Assembly (NCBI GenBank): GCA_020736575.1
Contig: JAGPYM010000034.1
Coordinates: 124,001 to 188,000 of the forward strand
Reading direction: 5' to 3'
DNA from: Thelonectria olida
Taxonomy: Eukaryota; Ascomycota; Sordariomycetes; Hypocreales; Nectriaceae
DNA length: 64,000 nucleotides
The position numbers and the translations under genes are program-made. Shown here piece by piece: positions 12,208 through 23,589 of this stretch; the stretch's first letter is position 1, and every line of letters begins with the position of its first letter. Below the pieces are notes generated by a model that was not told the origin of the DNA, made no database searches, and saw only the letters and a program-made list of their open reading frames with translations.

Positions 12208-13032
12208 CTAAATCTGGCGCTTCTGCTTTCCGCACTTGGCGAGGCACTCCTCAACTTTGTAAACAATGGTCTTGGGGAGAGCCTTTCGGACGCGGTCGAT
12301 GTCCTCACCAGCGATGGCCTGACCGAACATGTTGGCAATAATGTCGTCGTCGAGGGCAAAGGTGGCATCGGCAATTAGGGAAGTGCCCATGTCTTCGGAA
12401 GCAAAGGCCGTCACAACGACTGCCGGCTCGCAGTCTGGGTTGAGCTGGGTGTGAAAGGAGCCCTGGTAAAAGACAGTCATCTGGCCGGGGCCGAGTTCAT
12501 TCTTGATGACCCGCTGCTTGTTTTCGCTGTTAAGCACGCCCGCTTCGGGAACCTGCTCGGTGTAGAGGCGACCAGAAATGACTGCCTGGAGCTCGGCGGC
12601 TCGAGGATGGATATGCACAACGGCCATGTTGCAGCCTGTCGTTGGCGAATCAGTTGAAGGTCCAAAGGGAAGGCGGCTTGGGTAGTCTCACCAGGAATCT
12701 GCCCAACAGTCAGGCTGGTTCCAGTGCCGACGAGGGCAGGGAAGGTCTTTGCGTTGGCAAGGGCGCCGGCTGGGTTGGTCTGGTTGTTGAAATCATAGAC
12801 GAAATCCTTGTCATCGGGGAGAAGCTTGAAACGGTCGGCAAAGCTGGAGCTTGGTTAGGATAATTGCACCACGCATTCAGTGTTTGCGGGGAACTCACGT
12901 ATCAACTAGTCGGATCTGCGTGGTCAAGCTAAGTTCGGGGGTAGAACGGCCCATGGTTCGAGGGGCTGCGGTCGCAAGAGAGGGAAAAGCCATGATAGCG
13001 GCGGCAGCGGTGAGAAGAGCGTTGGAGAGCAT
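12208..13032 (-). CDS. Secreted germin-like cupin (spherulin/germin family)
   Basis: Three exons, 12899-13032, 12692-12843 and 12208-12635, giving 237 residues. An N-terminal signal peptide (Ala-rich, about residues 1-22) predicts secretion. Germin box 1 is intact as GCNMAVVHIHPRAAELQAV, with the HxH and Glu metal ligands. Box 2 is seen as GQMTVFYQGSFHTQLN and keeps the His ligand and the Asn, although the usual Pro is replaced. A single cupin_1 beta-barrel of normal length is therefore predicted, binding Mn or another metal. Family members include oxalate oxidase, superoxide dismutase and stress-induced spherulins; catalytic activity cannot be decided from sequence. ATG 13032 gives the signal peptide directly. 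The neighbour across a long intergenic gap is a secreted lipase on the plus strand, so the two are divergently transcribed. Confidence 0.88.
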
Positions 13033-14307
13033 GTTGGCGAATGATAGAGTTGTAAATGTTTGAGAAGTTGGTGGAGTGGGCTTAAAGCGAATGGCAATGG
13101 CAGAGTAGGCTGATGATGGTGTTGATAACCTGTGTTGGTTGGTTTGATCCGATAGACGGTGGCATCGATGGCATATATAGTCAGAAGGTTCTTCTACTCG
13201 ACGATGAAGACCCAACCACTTGAAGACTTTGAGATGAGTAGAATCATTCTCGCCCTGCCAAGCCCCAGCATATACGCAGGGTAACATAGCTAATGGGCCA
13301 ACATCAGCCCTATGCCGTCACTTGCACTCGATGCATTGCCTGCACGGAGATTAAACTGACTTCCGAACAAGAATGATACACGCCGGAGATGGTATCGGCG
13401 CCAGCAAAGGAGGCTTGGGCTTACGAGACACAGCATGAGGCCGCGGAGCTCTTTGGGGCAACAAATTCCAAATACCGTAATGATGGGGCACATTCGAGGG
13501 CCTGTACAGCTGAGTTGAAGGCCCACGTAGCAGAGAGAATCGGAGGTTAACCAGAAAGGGGGGGGCTTGTTCACTTTGCCAATGTCACATCATTATGTTC
13601 TCTGCAGTGATGGCATTATACGCTCTCGATTAAAGTGCGGCTCATATCCAAGCCCCAGTCTAGTGAAGGGCCTGCCGGCATGGCAGGGACGGGATACGGG
13701 ATCAACCTTAAACAGGCAGCTTCGTGGCCTGGGAGGGCTCAGCAGTGGAGTTCTGATGTGTGCACAGCGTCTTTGGCCCGAGTTCCGAAGTTGTGGCACA
13801 GGCATTGCAATCCCTCAAGGGTCAATTTGAGAATACGCTGTGGTAAGACGGTTAATTTGCCGTTGGCGTATTCCAGCCGCCGGCGTATTCTCCAAGTTGG
13901 CGTATTGTCGATGGAGTATCCGGGCGTATTCGGGCCCATGGATACAACCTCGACCGACCAATAAGCAGTGGGGTTGCTTTTGTTCCGACTGCAAGACTCC
14001 AAAATGACCACTCTACTCTGTGCTTATTACGCCGGCCCCTTGTCATATTCCAGAGTCACATCGTTACTAGACGAGGGCACAGCAATGACAATGACAGCCA
14101 TGGTATGCGACGGAACAGCTTGTTGAAACATTTGGAATTGTTTCTCTAGAATACCAGTCTCACGAGTAGTCAGAGTGCAATCAAGATTTGTCACGCAGTT
14201 GATCGGATGAATTACGAGATGTGAATATACAGTCTACAAAACGGTCCAGTTGCCCGTAGTGTAAACCAGTTCTTCATCGCCATCAAAATCTCCTGCAACA
14301 CAGCACC
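13033..14307. other. Divergent intergenic region, 1275 bp, cupin / lipase promoters
   Basis: Lies between the starts of the cupin (minus) and lipase (plus) genes, so both promoters are here. It contains a cluster of GGCGTATT sites at 13831-13930 (separate entry). No supported gene. Confidence 0.6.
13831..13930. promoter_or_regulatory. Cluster of GGCGTATT octamers
   Basis: The octamer GGCGTATT occurs at 13865-13872, 13882-13889, 13899-13906 and 13923-13930, with start-to-start spacings of 17, 17 and 24 bp. A reverse-complement GAATACGC lies at 13831-13838. It sits about 380-480 bp upstream of the lipase ATG and about 800-900 bp upstream of the cupin ATG. The regular spacing looks like a multi-site binding platform for a transcription factor. 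The factor is unknown to me, and regulation is inferred. Confidence 0.45.
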
Positions 14308-15835
14308 ATGATTTTCTCAACTCTCCGACGAGCTGCCATTTTCCTGGCATTAGCTACTTCTCAGGTTCTTGCAGAAAATCCTTTCCCAGATACTACTACC
14401 TGCGACGAATTGTGCCAGCAGAAGGCTCTGAGTGGCTCAAAGTGGATTTCAGAGCAGCAGTCTGATCCCGACTTTGGCTTTTACAAAGTTCCCTCGAAGT
14501 TCTCAAGCCACCTTTCTCCTGGATTGGTCCTTACGGTCGAGGACGCTACGAATCTCACCAACTATGTTGTCCCTAGTGGCTTGACCATGTCGAGACTCAT
14601 CTATACAACCGAGGATCTAAACGGCACCGTCCTTCCGGCTTCGGCCTACGTTCTCTGGCCCTATAGTCCACTCTCATCAAGCTCTAATTCCACCAAGCAA
14701 GGTATCCCCCTGGTGGCGTGGGCTCACGGCACTACGGGAACGTTCAAGCCTTGTGCTCCAAGCAGCTATCGGGCGCTTCAGTATCACTTTCAAGTTCCCT
14801 TCGCGTTGGCGCTGCAAGGAATCGCTGTCGTGGCTCCCGATTATGCTGGCCTCGGCCTGTCTGAGCTGCCATCGGGAGAGACGATCCCTCACCCGTGGTT
14901 GACAGCCCCGGCGCACGCCAATGACCTGGCACATGCCGTGGCCGCGGCTCGATCAGCATTTCCAAATTTGTTGGACTCTGAAGGACCCTTTGTTGCAATG
15001 GGACATTCTCAGGGTGGTGGTGCATCCGTGAGTAACCTCATCCCATGGTAGACGAAGTTGTCTCAAATTCTCGCATACTTCGAAATAATCCTACTAACTT
15101 GCGACAATGTAGTGGGCATTTGCCGAAAGACAAGCCAAGAAACCCCTCAAGGGCTATAAAGGTACCGTGAGCATTGCCCCCGTTACTAGAATCCTCGACG
15201 ACCTCGCATATTTCTCAGACAACTCCCTCCAAGCCCCCATCCTGTTCGCCCAAGGGGCCGTGATCGATTCAATCTCCAAAACATATCCAAAGTACAACTA
15301 CGCCGGACTAACACCGAAGTCCTACGACCGCTGGCATAACGTACTGGCCAAAGTTGAAGGATGCTTCCCTATTCTTTTCCAGGTATTCGGAGACCTTGCA
15401 GTATCAGATCTGGCAAAGCCAAAGTGGTACAACGACCCACTTGTTGAAGAATGGGCTGAACGAGTCCAGGCCGGACGGAAGCCGTTTGCAGGGCCTCTCC
15501 TTGTTCTAAACGGGGATGAAGATCATGTTGTCCGTCACGAAGGGGTCGACGCAGCCGTTAAGGCGACTTGCGACTTGGTTGAAGGGTTGAGGGCCAAGGA
15601 CAGCGTCGAACATGTCACGTACCCCGGAATGGACCACTTTTCAGTGATTCAAGCCAGTCAATTGAAGTGGATGGGATGGATCAAAGATAGGCTTGCCGGA
15701 GAGAAGTTGGAGAGTAAAGCTTGCTCTTCGACGGTAACGCCCCGGTTGAGGACCGATTCCAATCCTCAGTCGTCAGCCCCAAACTTCTTTTTGTCGTTCT
15801 TTGGACCGGAGGAGAGCTGGAAGTATAACCTTTAA
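14308..15835 (+). CDS. Secretory lipase (LIP-type alpha/beta hydrolase)
   Basis: Two exons, 14308-15027 and 15113-15835 (GTGAGT donor, TGTAG acceptor), 480 residues. The signal peptide ends near residue 22 (QVLAENPF). Mature-protein features are the oxyanion region (VAWAHGTTG), the nucleophile elbow GHSQGG with Ser at residue 234, a probable catalytic Asp in LNGDEDHVV and a His in YPGMDHFSV. Order and length match fungal secretory lipases (Candida LIP family), which hydrolyse triglycerides or other esters outside the cell. The intron falls a few residues after the catalytic Ser. The C-terminus carries a Ser-rich tail of about 40 residues. The promoter contains the GGCGTATT cluster. The gene is intact. 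Confidence 0.9.
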
Positions 15836-16697
15836 TTGCCACTTTAGCCCCACCGTCGACAGAGAGAGCCTTGTCTCGCAGTGTTCTTCTTGATGTCCTA
15901 GAAATAAAGACTCGTTCAAGGCATCTTGGTGGAACACTTCGGAAGAAAACATACCCTATTTATTGCAAATTTCTTCTAAGGGCCTCTAGGGCTAAATAGT
16001 TTACTTAGTTCACCTATTGCGTTAACAATGCACTATCGAGCTCTACATCAATGAGATCCTATCACGTCCGCGGTCTTGAGTCCTCTAGGAGACGAATGGC
16101 CCTCACTGCTCACGTCTCACAAGCTTTGCCGACTTCCGTTGCCTGGTCGGGTTAACACAGCAGTGGAAAAGCTGGCTGTGCAATCAGTTAGCATTAACGG
16201 CGGTATGCAAATATCCGGCAAGATTGATGTGCCCAGTCTGCCTCCAGACTACTCAGATTGCTCTGGTGCAAAAGTCTTAGGTTCTCATTCATGATCATCC
16301 AAGTCAGCCTTTTGCTGCCCTTGAAAGAGGCCACGCAATCATGCGTCAAAGTGCAGCGGCTGAGCACTAACACGCCATCGACGATTGGCCACTGGTGATA
16401 CCGCTGTGTCAGACGCGAAGGGGGGTTTCTGCAGAGGGCCGTAATCGCCTCGTCGCCAGATACACACGGCGAATGACGGTCCTGATAGGAGCCTGTGGGT
16501 GGACCTGTCATTTGCACTTTCAAAGATTCTGCCATCTTGAACGCCCGCTGACCCCTATGAGAGTACTTGGCAGCAATGATACCGACGTTGCCAAGTTTTC
16601 TTCGTCCACGATGACGAAAAGTCAAAATTCATGTGCCTTCTTCATCCACCAACCTCAACCTCCATACAGTTTTGCGTCGTCGCGAGACCCTTCCAAC
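15836..16697. other. Intergenic, 862 bp
   Basis: 3' flank of the lipase and promoter of the PigL_N-type gene. An in-frame extension upstream of ATG 16698 is open but does not resemble the family, so it is not used. Confidence 0.45.
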
Positions 16698-19600
16698 ATG
16701 TCCGACCCATTTTCAGTAGCAGGAACGGCGGTTGGTATCGCGTCACTCGGTATCCAGGTCTGCCAAGGATTCGTGTCGTACTTGCAATCGATCGAAGGAA
16801 GAAAGCAGCAGATCACGGACGGGCTACGCGAAATTCAGGCGCTGATACCAATCCTCTACTCTTTGAACAACCTCCTATCCAGTATTGACCGACAAAGAGG
16901 CACAGAACTATTCGCACTCCAAGAATGTTTAAGGGATAGCGAAAAGAAGCTCTTGGAGCTTCAACAGCTTCTGATTACGCTAAGGGGTCCTGAGTCCTCA
17001 CTGACATCCAAAGGCAAGATGAAAGAGACTGCTCGTTCGCTCATTTACCCATTTCGTGAAGAAAGCTTGATTGCACTTCGTATGACGGTACGGGAGCTTC
17101 TACACAACTTGAATTTGGCCATCAGTACGGCGTTACTGTAGGTACACAATCCTTTTTCCAAATGTCCTCAAGCTAATGATGATTTTAGAAAGTCTGAGAT
17201 CTCACACCATGACCATATGGAAACCATCGAAGCTTCTACTCAACGTCTTGAGGTCGAGTCGAAGAACCAGAGCGACCGAATGCGAGACATGAACAATCAA
17301 ATGGAGAAGAATCTGGACCAGCTCCGATCCATGGATCGCAGTGTCAATGATGCTCTTGATGCAATCAAACGACAACTTACTGGAACAGAATGGAGGCTCC
17401 AAGATTTTGGCCAAAACATCAGCGGCAAGCTCACGTTGATAGAAGCTGACACTAGTTCAATTGCTTCCCGCTCCTTGATCACGGCGGAAAGAATGATAGA
17501 AATGATGGACAAGTTGGACTCACACTCAGCGTTAATGTCGACATTGGTATTAATCGTTCCCACATTCCCAGGCTGTTCACATTTGCTAATCTTCATATCA
17601 GAACATGAGCATCTCTCGGATTAATCATGATGAGAGCCAATCATGCATGCGCTTAAGGCCTCGTCCATTTGACCAGCTTCCCACTCCTTCATTCAGAAAC
17701 GACTCCTCCTCTAGGACCCTTTCGACCGCAAGCAGAGCAACGCAAGAGGGTTGTGGTTGCGGGAAGGAAATTCGATGGTCTTCGTTCTCGTTCGCTTTCG
17801 GCAACGTGAAGTTTCAGTTCGACCAAGATAGCCCTTGGCAACACACTCGAGGCTGCAAGCTCTATGGAATTGCACGGAAGACAAAACGAAACATCAAGGC
17901 ACAGTTTCCAGTGAGCTTGGCTTGGTTGTCCACTCGCATCACTCTTGCTTGCATCGATTACAAAATTGGCACCAGCAGTCCGGGTGTCTCAGTGCGATAC
18001 AGGAACGTTGTGCCAATGTCTCAAAGTCCATTTTTCGAAGAGCTGGAGATATTCGAGAATTCAATACGGCTATCACGATCTAGCAACGAAGCTATTGGGG
18101 AAATCGAGTCATTTGAGCGTGCAATCCTGTCCTTATACAGGGAACAGAGAACATTGCCAAGCGATCGAGATGAAAGAGGGAGAAGTCATACAGTGGTCAA
18201 TACATCACCAAATTTGATAATGACTAGAGAGTTAACCGCAAACAGATGCTTATGGATATAGTCACCTATCCAACCGTCGCTGGGATACTTTGTTCTGACA
18301 GCTCGGTGTTGTCTGCACTCTTGCCGCTGCTTCAAACCATGATCCAAATCGTGTCGGCCGATGACGAATCTGTGTAAGTGCCGCTATCATCGAAGTACAC
18401 GAGATATGAGCAGATTTGAACTAATATGAGTGCATACGCTCAGCAATATGAGCAAAGCACTTTTCGCCGTGCTCTCTTTTCTCCCTGTCGGAGGTCAGGA
18501 CGTGGGGATGAACAGGCGTAAACTGATATCATTTCTCGCAAGTTCATTCCACTTCAAGGCGGATGGTATCTTCTCACGGGCTTTATATCACAATCTGATC
18601 CCCGATATGAGCACTCTACCAGATGTTGTTCATGGTAAGCTGCACGCCCTGTCTCATATCATAATACCTCTACAGCGTGGCCCTTTCTAGAGCCTGCACT
18701 GACAAGCCCGCGTTAGCGATACAAGGGCCCCCGATTACACGTGCACTTCTATTGCAATCTGTTAACGCGCTGGAAAAGTGCATTTCATCCAATCCTCAAG
18801 CACCAATGGAGACAGTAGAAGGCTACAGTACTCTTCATATTTCCGCGACGTGGCCGGAAAGATTGAAACGATTACTCGCAACCGAGGCTCGGAAGTTCAT
18901 TAATGACTGCTTCAAGCTGAATGGTAGCCATACTCGTTGCATCTCGCCAATTATGCGCGCAATGAGGGGCGGCTGTGCGGAATCGGTGGACTTGCTCTTG
19001 CGAGCAGGTTGTCGTGTTGACCTCGACGAGAACCTAGTGCTTCCCCTTCGAGATACGTCACGCGAGTGTGTCTCCCTAATCGCTGAAAGGCTTTTTCAAA
19101 TGAGGAGAGAGCTGCTTGAACTAGCACGGTGAGAACTCACAACTTCACAGCACCCACTTCCATCCCATATCGACAGTCCGGCGAATCTCTGCAAGGCTCT
19201 GGACGCAGCCTACGTTTTCGTTCCTCCCGCTCTTCGAGTGCCATGGCACTATAAGACGATATATCACTACCCTGGACTTCGGATTGACCATTTCCGCATC
19301 TTTTTCGACAGGGGATTTCAGGTTTGCAACGCTCACAACCACATGGGCCTCACCCCGATCATGGTATGGCGTCCAAAGACCTTCCTTTTGGATTACATGA
19401 ATTTTCGCCATGATTGCTTGGATGGAAATGAGGCATTGGCGATCTTTTCATGGATTAAGGAGCAAGGATTCCTCAGCGAAACTCCGACAGACCCATTGAA
19501 CCTGCGGCTTAACACGCACGCCACGGGTTGGCACTACCTTGCCTCCATGTTGGGCTCAGGTGTCACAAAGTATGCGGCGGAGGCGATTGTGACCCCATTG

Positions 19601-20548
19601 GCGTATGAGATGATGAAACAGCTCCCATCAGCTCTAGTCAGAGATAATTGTGCTTGTTGGTGCAACCCCGACGGAAAGGGCTGTTCCGCCTTCAAGTCAC
19701 TCTTAAAAGCACACGCTGACAGTAGCGGAATAGGAAGATTACCATTCATGGAAGCAACAGCTCTTTTTTTTCGCCATTGTTTCTTTCACCGAAACGATCC
19801 TAACATTGATATTAAACTCAGGGAGCCATCAGGTCTATTCGTTGAACTGGTGCGGCTTCTTACCTTTGAGGCCCTCGACATGAGGCACACATGTTGTGTT
19901 TTGAAGAGAGTCGGGCCGGAGAAAATATGTTCAATTGTCTTTCCTAGCACCAAATGGGATGACGAGGACTTTCCTGGCAATCGGTTTGATAATCACGAGA
20001 CACCATTTGCCATAGTGGACCGTGACCCAGAGGAAGTTCAAGAGATCCGATCTGACGAGCGGGAACAACGGGAAGCTCGCCAGTTAGACGCCCTGATGAC
20101 TGAATTTACTTCACAGATGGGAAAGACAGGATCGTCACCCGAGGGTTTCATATGGGGTTATTGGCGAAGGCGCATATCTGAGCTCTTTGCTGTCAATGAT
20201 GACGCTGTGGGCGACATGAAGCGATATGTTGGGGCCGTGAAGACATGTGAGTTGTCGGAACTCATAAACTAACTGCAGGTACCTATTCTAAGTTTGACTA
20301 TAGATGTACTCCCTAAAAGAGTCCGCTGTTTTCTTGGTGATCGCTTTGATCTACTGAGGGAAGCGAAGAAAGGAATACAAGGGCACAATGAGAACGAGAA
20401 TAACGGCGGCAAGGCCTTAATTGAGGGTATCGATCCGTCACAGCCTGGCAGATACTGCGATCATGGCGACGGCATTCAAGCCCAGCTCGAGGCTCGCGTG
20501 ATGGAAACCAGCTTGTTCGCACGAAAGTGGAAACGTGAGCACCAATAG
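16698..20548 (+). CDS. PigL_N-domain protein with ankyrin-like C-terminal region
   Basis: Eight exons: 16698-17137, 17189-17546, 17602-18192, 18246-18373, 18444-18634, 18693-19128, 19177-20246 and 20304-20548; 3459 nt (1152 residues) with all phases consistent. The N-terminus (MSDPFSVAGTAVGIASLGIQ) is the typical start of the fungal N-terminal domain found in the azaphilone cluster protein L and at the front of many fungal STAND/NLR-like proteins. A coiled-coil stretch follows in exons 1-2. Residues coded around 18940-19030 (CISPIMRAMRGGCAESVDLL) look like a degenerate ankyrin repeat. I see no NACHT or NB-ARC P-loop. The donor ending exon 3 is weak (GTGGTC or GTCAAT), and the 48-nt intron 19129-19176 removes an in-frame TGA. 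Likely intracellular; precise role unknown. Confidence 0.75.
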
Positions 20549-20735
20549 AGTTGTCCTTGCGGCGCATGAGTAACTTTCAAGGAACTAATACTGACCTATA
20601 TGTTAAATAAGGTGGACTTTACCTAGGTACTTTCCAATATACTTGGTATTGGAGAGGTGCCCAGGTGCTGGGTACATGTAATTTACCAAACTTGGTCCAC
20701 AAGCAAAAAGCCTCACAAATGGCAGATAAAATGAC
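20549..20735. other. Short intergenic before tRNA
   Basis: 3' flank of the PigL_N-type gene. Nothing recognised. Confidence 0.4.
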
Positions 20736-20747
20736 AAAAAAAAAAAA
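20736..20747 (-). terminator. Pol III terminator of tRNA-Arg
   Basis: A run of 12 A on the plus strand reads as T12 six bases past the 3' end of the tRNA, a strong Pol III stop. Confidence 0.85.
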
Positions 20748-20752
20748 CCTCT

Positions 20753-20824
20753 AGATCACGCTGGGGATCGAACCCAGAATCTCCTGATTCGTAGTCAGAC
20801 GCCTTGCCATTGGGCCACGCGACC
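20753..20824 (-). tRNA. tRNA-Arg (anticodon ACG)
   Basis: 72 nt, no intron, read on the minus strand. The acceptor stem pairs GGTCGCG with CGTGATC (two G-T wobbles). A 3-bp D stem (GCC/GGC), anticodon loop CTACGAA closed by TCTGA/TCAGG, and T arm CTGGG-TTCGATC-CCCAG are all present. The anticodon ACG reads CGN arginine codons after A-to-I editing. The T12 run immediately downstream is the terminator. Confidence 0.95.
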
Positions 20825-21783
20825 AAGCTAATGCTTGGATATGTGAATGGCAACAAAATGGAGTCCATAAGCTAAACGCAGGGCCGTGAATGACATCGCA
20901 ATATTCGTCTCATGGATTTGTTCCTGGCCGATCCGAGTGGGATTTGGGTTGAAAATTGTGTGCCACAGCAAAGGTATTCAGAGCATGTAAGGCCTGACAG
21001 TAGTGTACTTATTTTGTACCTACTCTGTGTTAATTGAGCCAGATCCATTCCATAGCTGCGAACCATTTCGCCTCGTATCGCACGCCTGGTGACTGTGAAA
21101 TTGCTGTGCCACAATGTACTTAACTACAGGGTATTGAAGTGACGGAAGCGACCCTTGGCTTCGCCTCTCCCTGTTACAGGGCGCTTAAATAGAAGCACTC
21201 CATTGGTCATGTTTCTTAGGGACTTCATTCCGCCATGTCTCATGAAGTCTAGGGAGGCAAGGAGGGCGGCATGTGGCGTTCCGCGAACATTGCAGGGGTT
21301 TTAATAAGGCCATCTTGAGGGATATTTTTCAAGGCGAGAAGATGCCCTCATTCGCTGGAGAAAACTGCATGCTATCGCTTGGTTTCTCTTGAATATAGTG
21401 TTTGAATGTCTCAAGTACCTATTTACTAGTACCTAGCCCTAGAGTTATACGGGTAGCGATAATTCTATCACATCACAAGCCCGCAACTTGGTTATCATTT
21501 TCTCCCGGTTGATCGTCGCTCTCCCTTCAGCTGGGCTCTTGGCTTTGTTTCACGATATGCAGCTTGGGGCTCAGCCGCACTACTATCTCTTCATTTCACC
21601 TGCAGGGATCACATCATTTTCGCTTCAATCCGTTTAAGTTTCAACAAGGGCCTCTGGGCTTCTTGTTGGGCGTTCTGCTGCGTATGTCTCTTGTCGCCTG
21701 TACCCAGGTACCTAATTAAAGTAAAAAATCCCGCGCTCGATTGCGACTATCATCATCAACTCTCTGCCAGCTCCTCTCCCGCG
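20825..21783. other. Intergenic, 959 bp
   Basis: Between the 5' end of the tRNA and the coiled-coil gene. Nothing beyond promoter sequence recognised. Confidence 0.45.
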
Positions 21784-23589
21784 ATGTCACAGTCCTACTG
21801 GGATCCCGCGAATTTACTGCAGGTCACCCTCGACCAGAATGACACTTGGGGCGAAATTCAATGTGTTGGTGTCGCCCGCAGTCGACACAATAATCGCTGC
21901 AGATGGACAATCGAAGATCCCGACCGCGCGAAAGTGCGCCCGCTGCTCGTGCAAATGTCCAAGACGAAGCCTGAGCTCATAACAACCGACACTCTGCGCA
22001 AACTTGCCATTCTTTGCCTCTGTCCGTCGTATCATTCAGGCCAAGTCAGCGAGGCCGTGGCACGTTGGACTCTCGTCGTCAAAACGGCGGCACAGCATCA
22101 CAAAAACTTGGTTGGGAGCGCGGCATCTGCTTCAACAAATGGCAATGCCAGCCTCGAGACTGCTCTCAAAGAGGCTCAGCAGAAACTTGTAGATGCCCAG
22201 AAAACGATTGACGCAGAGAAAACCTCGGCAGCTCAATTTGCTGCAAGGACCATGGGGACGACAAATCAACTGAGATCCGAGGCGACCTCCTGGATGGAGA
22301 AGTATAACAAAGTCCAAGACGAGAAGGATATACAAATAACGAAGATTGCTCAGCTCCATAAGTCTCTCCGGACTCTGGAAGACGGTCTTAAGGAAGAGAA
22401 GTCCCCAGCAGCTCAGTCCGCCACCGCGACAATGGGAACCATCGACGAGCTACGTGCCAAGGTCACTGCCTCTGATGCCGCCATTGAGGAGTTGAAAGAG
22501 CACAACGAAATCCTTGAGGAGATGATTGAGCAGCAAGACACTGACCATGACGAGGAAATGGAGGCTCTTCGGAATGAACTTATTGAGACGACTGCTCAAT
22601 TGGAAACATCCCGAACAGAGAAGGAAGCACTAGACGTGACTATTTCTGGACTGAAAGAGTCCAAACAGCAAGAAATCGACCGGGATAGGGAGATTGAGTC
22701 TCTTCAAAAGCAGCTAGAAGAGGCAACTGCACAACTAGAAACATCCCGGAAAGAGAAAGAGGCACTGCAAGCGACCATCTCTGAGTCGAAGCAGTTGAAG
22801 CAGCAAGAGATTGATCAGGAGGGAGAAATCGAGACTCTTCGGAAGGAGCTTGATGAAGTGACTGCTCAATTGCAAGCATCTTTGATAGAAGATGAGGCCC
22901 GAGGAGCGACGATTTCTGGGTTGAAGCAGTCCAACCAAGCTCTGCAGGAGAGTATCGAGAAGCTTTCGACCAGTCGCGTCGCCGAAGAGGATGAACTCCA
23001 AACTATGCGTGCCAAACAAGAGGAGACGAGTGCTCTGGTGCTGGAATTACGAGCGCAGAGAGATGAAGCGCGCACACAAACCCAAGTTCTCGATGCTCAA
23101 ATCGAAGCGCTTCAGAAGGATGACGCCGCTGCAGACAAAGTCCTGAACAAGCTGAAACTGGAAATCTCCAAGTCCGAAAAACTCACGACGAAACTCACTG
23201 CGGAGATCAGCTCGAGAGATCGCTCGCTTGGCCAATGTCGAACGGAACTGGAAGCCGAGCGCGCCCGCATCGGACATCTCGAAACGACCATTTCAGATTT
23301 GCAGACGCGACATGTCGAGGCCAGTCAATCCAATGCTGCGGATGAGAAGTCAAGGGCTGGGCTTGAGGAAAATGCTCGTTCCTTGTGCCAGCATCAGGCC
23401 GACCTGGAGCGTCAACGAACACGCATCGCAGACCTGGAGAGCAAGGTCGTGCGCTTGGAGGCTTCGGAGGCGAGCTTGAAGGGGAGCATATCAGCGTGTT
23501 GGCTACATGGCCTAGGCACTTTGTTCAGTCGCTCTGGGAAGCGGTCCCGGTCGAAGAAGTCTGGCGATGATGTACTGAGCGCGGCTTGA
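21784..23589 (+). CDS. Large coiled-coil protein, 601 aa
   Basis: A single uninterrupted exon from ATG 21784. The first 100 residues form a small folded-looking domain (CVGVARSRHNNRCRW, then TLRKLAILCLCPSYH) seen as a stand-alone N-terminal module in various fungal proteins. From about residue 125 to 570 the protein is almost pure coiled coil, rich in Glu, Gln, Lys and Leu. It contains internal repeats: a 45-residue unit (EIxxxxEIExLxKxLxExTAQL) three times in tandem (about 22540-22940), and an earlier block (AQxAxxTMGT) twice. The C-terminus is basic (SGKRSRSKKSGDD). Weak similarity to myosin or kinesin tails would be expected from composition alone and means little. A structural or tethering role is inferred; no function recognised. 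Confidence 0.75.
   Translation: MSQSYWDPANLLQVTLDQNDTWGEIQCVGVARSRHNNRCRWTIEDPDRAKVRPLLVQMSKTKPELITTDTLRKLAILCLCPSYHSGQVSEAVARWTLVVKTAAQHHKNLVGSAASASTNGNASLETALKEAQQKLVDAQKTIDAEKTSAAQFAARTMGTTNQLRSEATSWMEKYNKVQDEKDIQITKIAQLHKSLRTLEDGLKEEKSPAAQSATATMGTIDELRAKVTASDAAIEELKEHNEILEEMIEQQDTDHDEEMEALRNELIETTAQLETSRTEKEALDVTISGLKESKQQEIDRDREIESLQKQLEEATAQLETSRKEKEALQATISESKQLKQQEIDQEGEIETLRKELDEVTAQLQASLIEDEARGATISGLKQSNQALQESIEKLSTSRVAEEDELQTMRAKQEETSALVLELRAQRDEARTQTQVLDAQIEALQKDDAAADKVLNKLKLEISKSEKLTTKLTAEISSRDRSLGQCRTELEAERARIGHLETTISDLQTRHVEASQSNAADEKSRAGLEENARSLCQHQADLERQRTRIADLESKVVRLEASEASLKGSISACWLHGLGTLFSRSGKRSRSKKSGDDVLSAA
22540..22940 (+). repeat. Three tandem 45-codon repeats inside the coiled-coil gene
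   Basis: Units start near 22540, 22671 and 22806, about 135 bp apart. Each encodes an acidic start, then a TAQLE/QTS(R/L) core and a TIS(G/E) end. They look like an internal duplication series. Confidence 0.6.

Noticed and set aside
19130..19132. In-frame TGA in the PigL_N-type gene, suggesting a pseudogene
   Set aside because: A 48-nt intron with GTGAGA donor and CGACAG acceptor removes it and keeps the frame on both sides.
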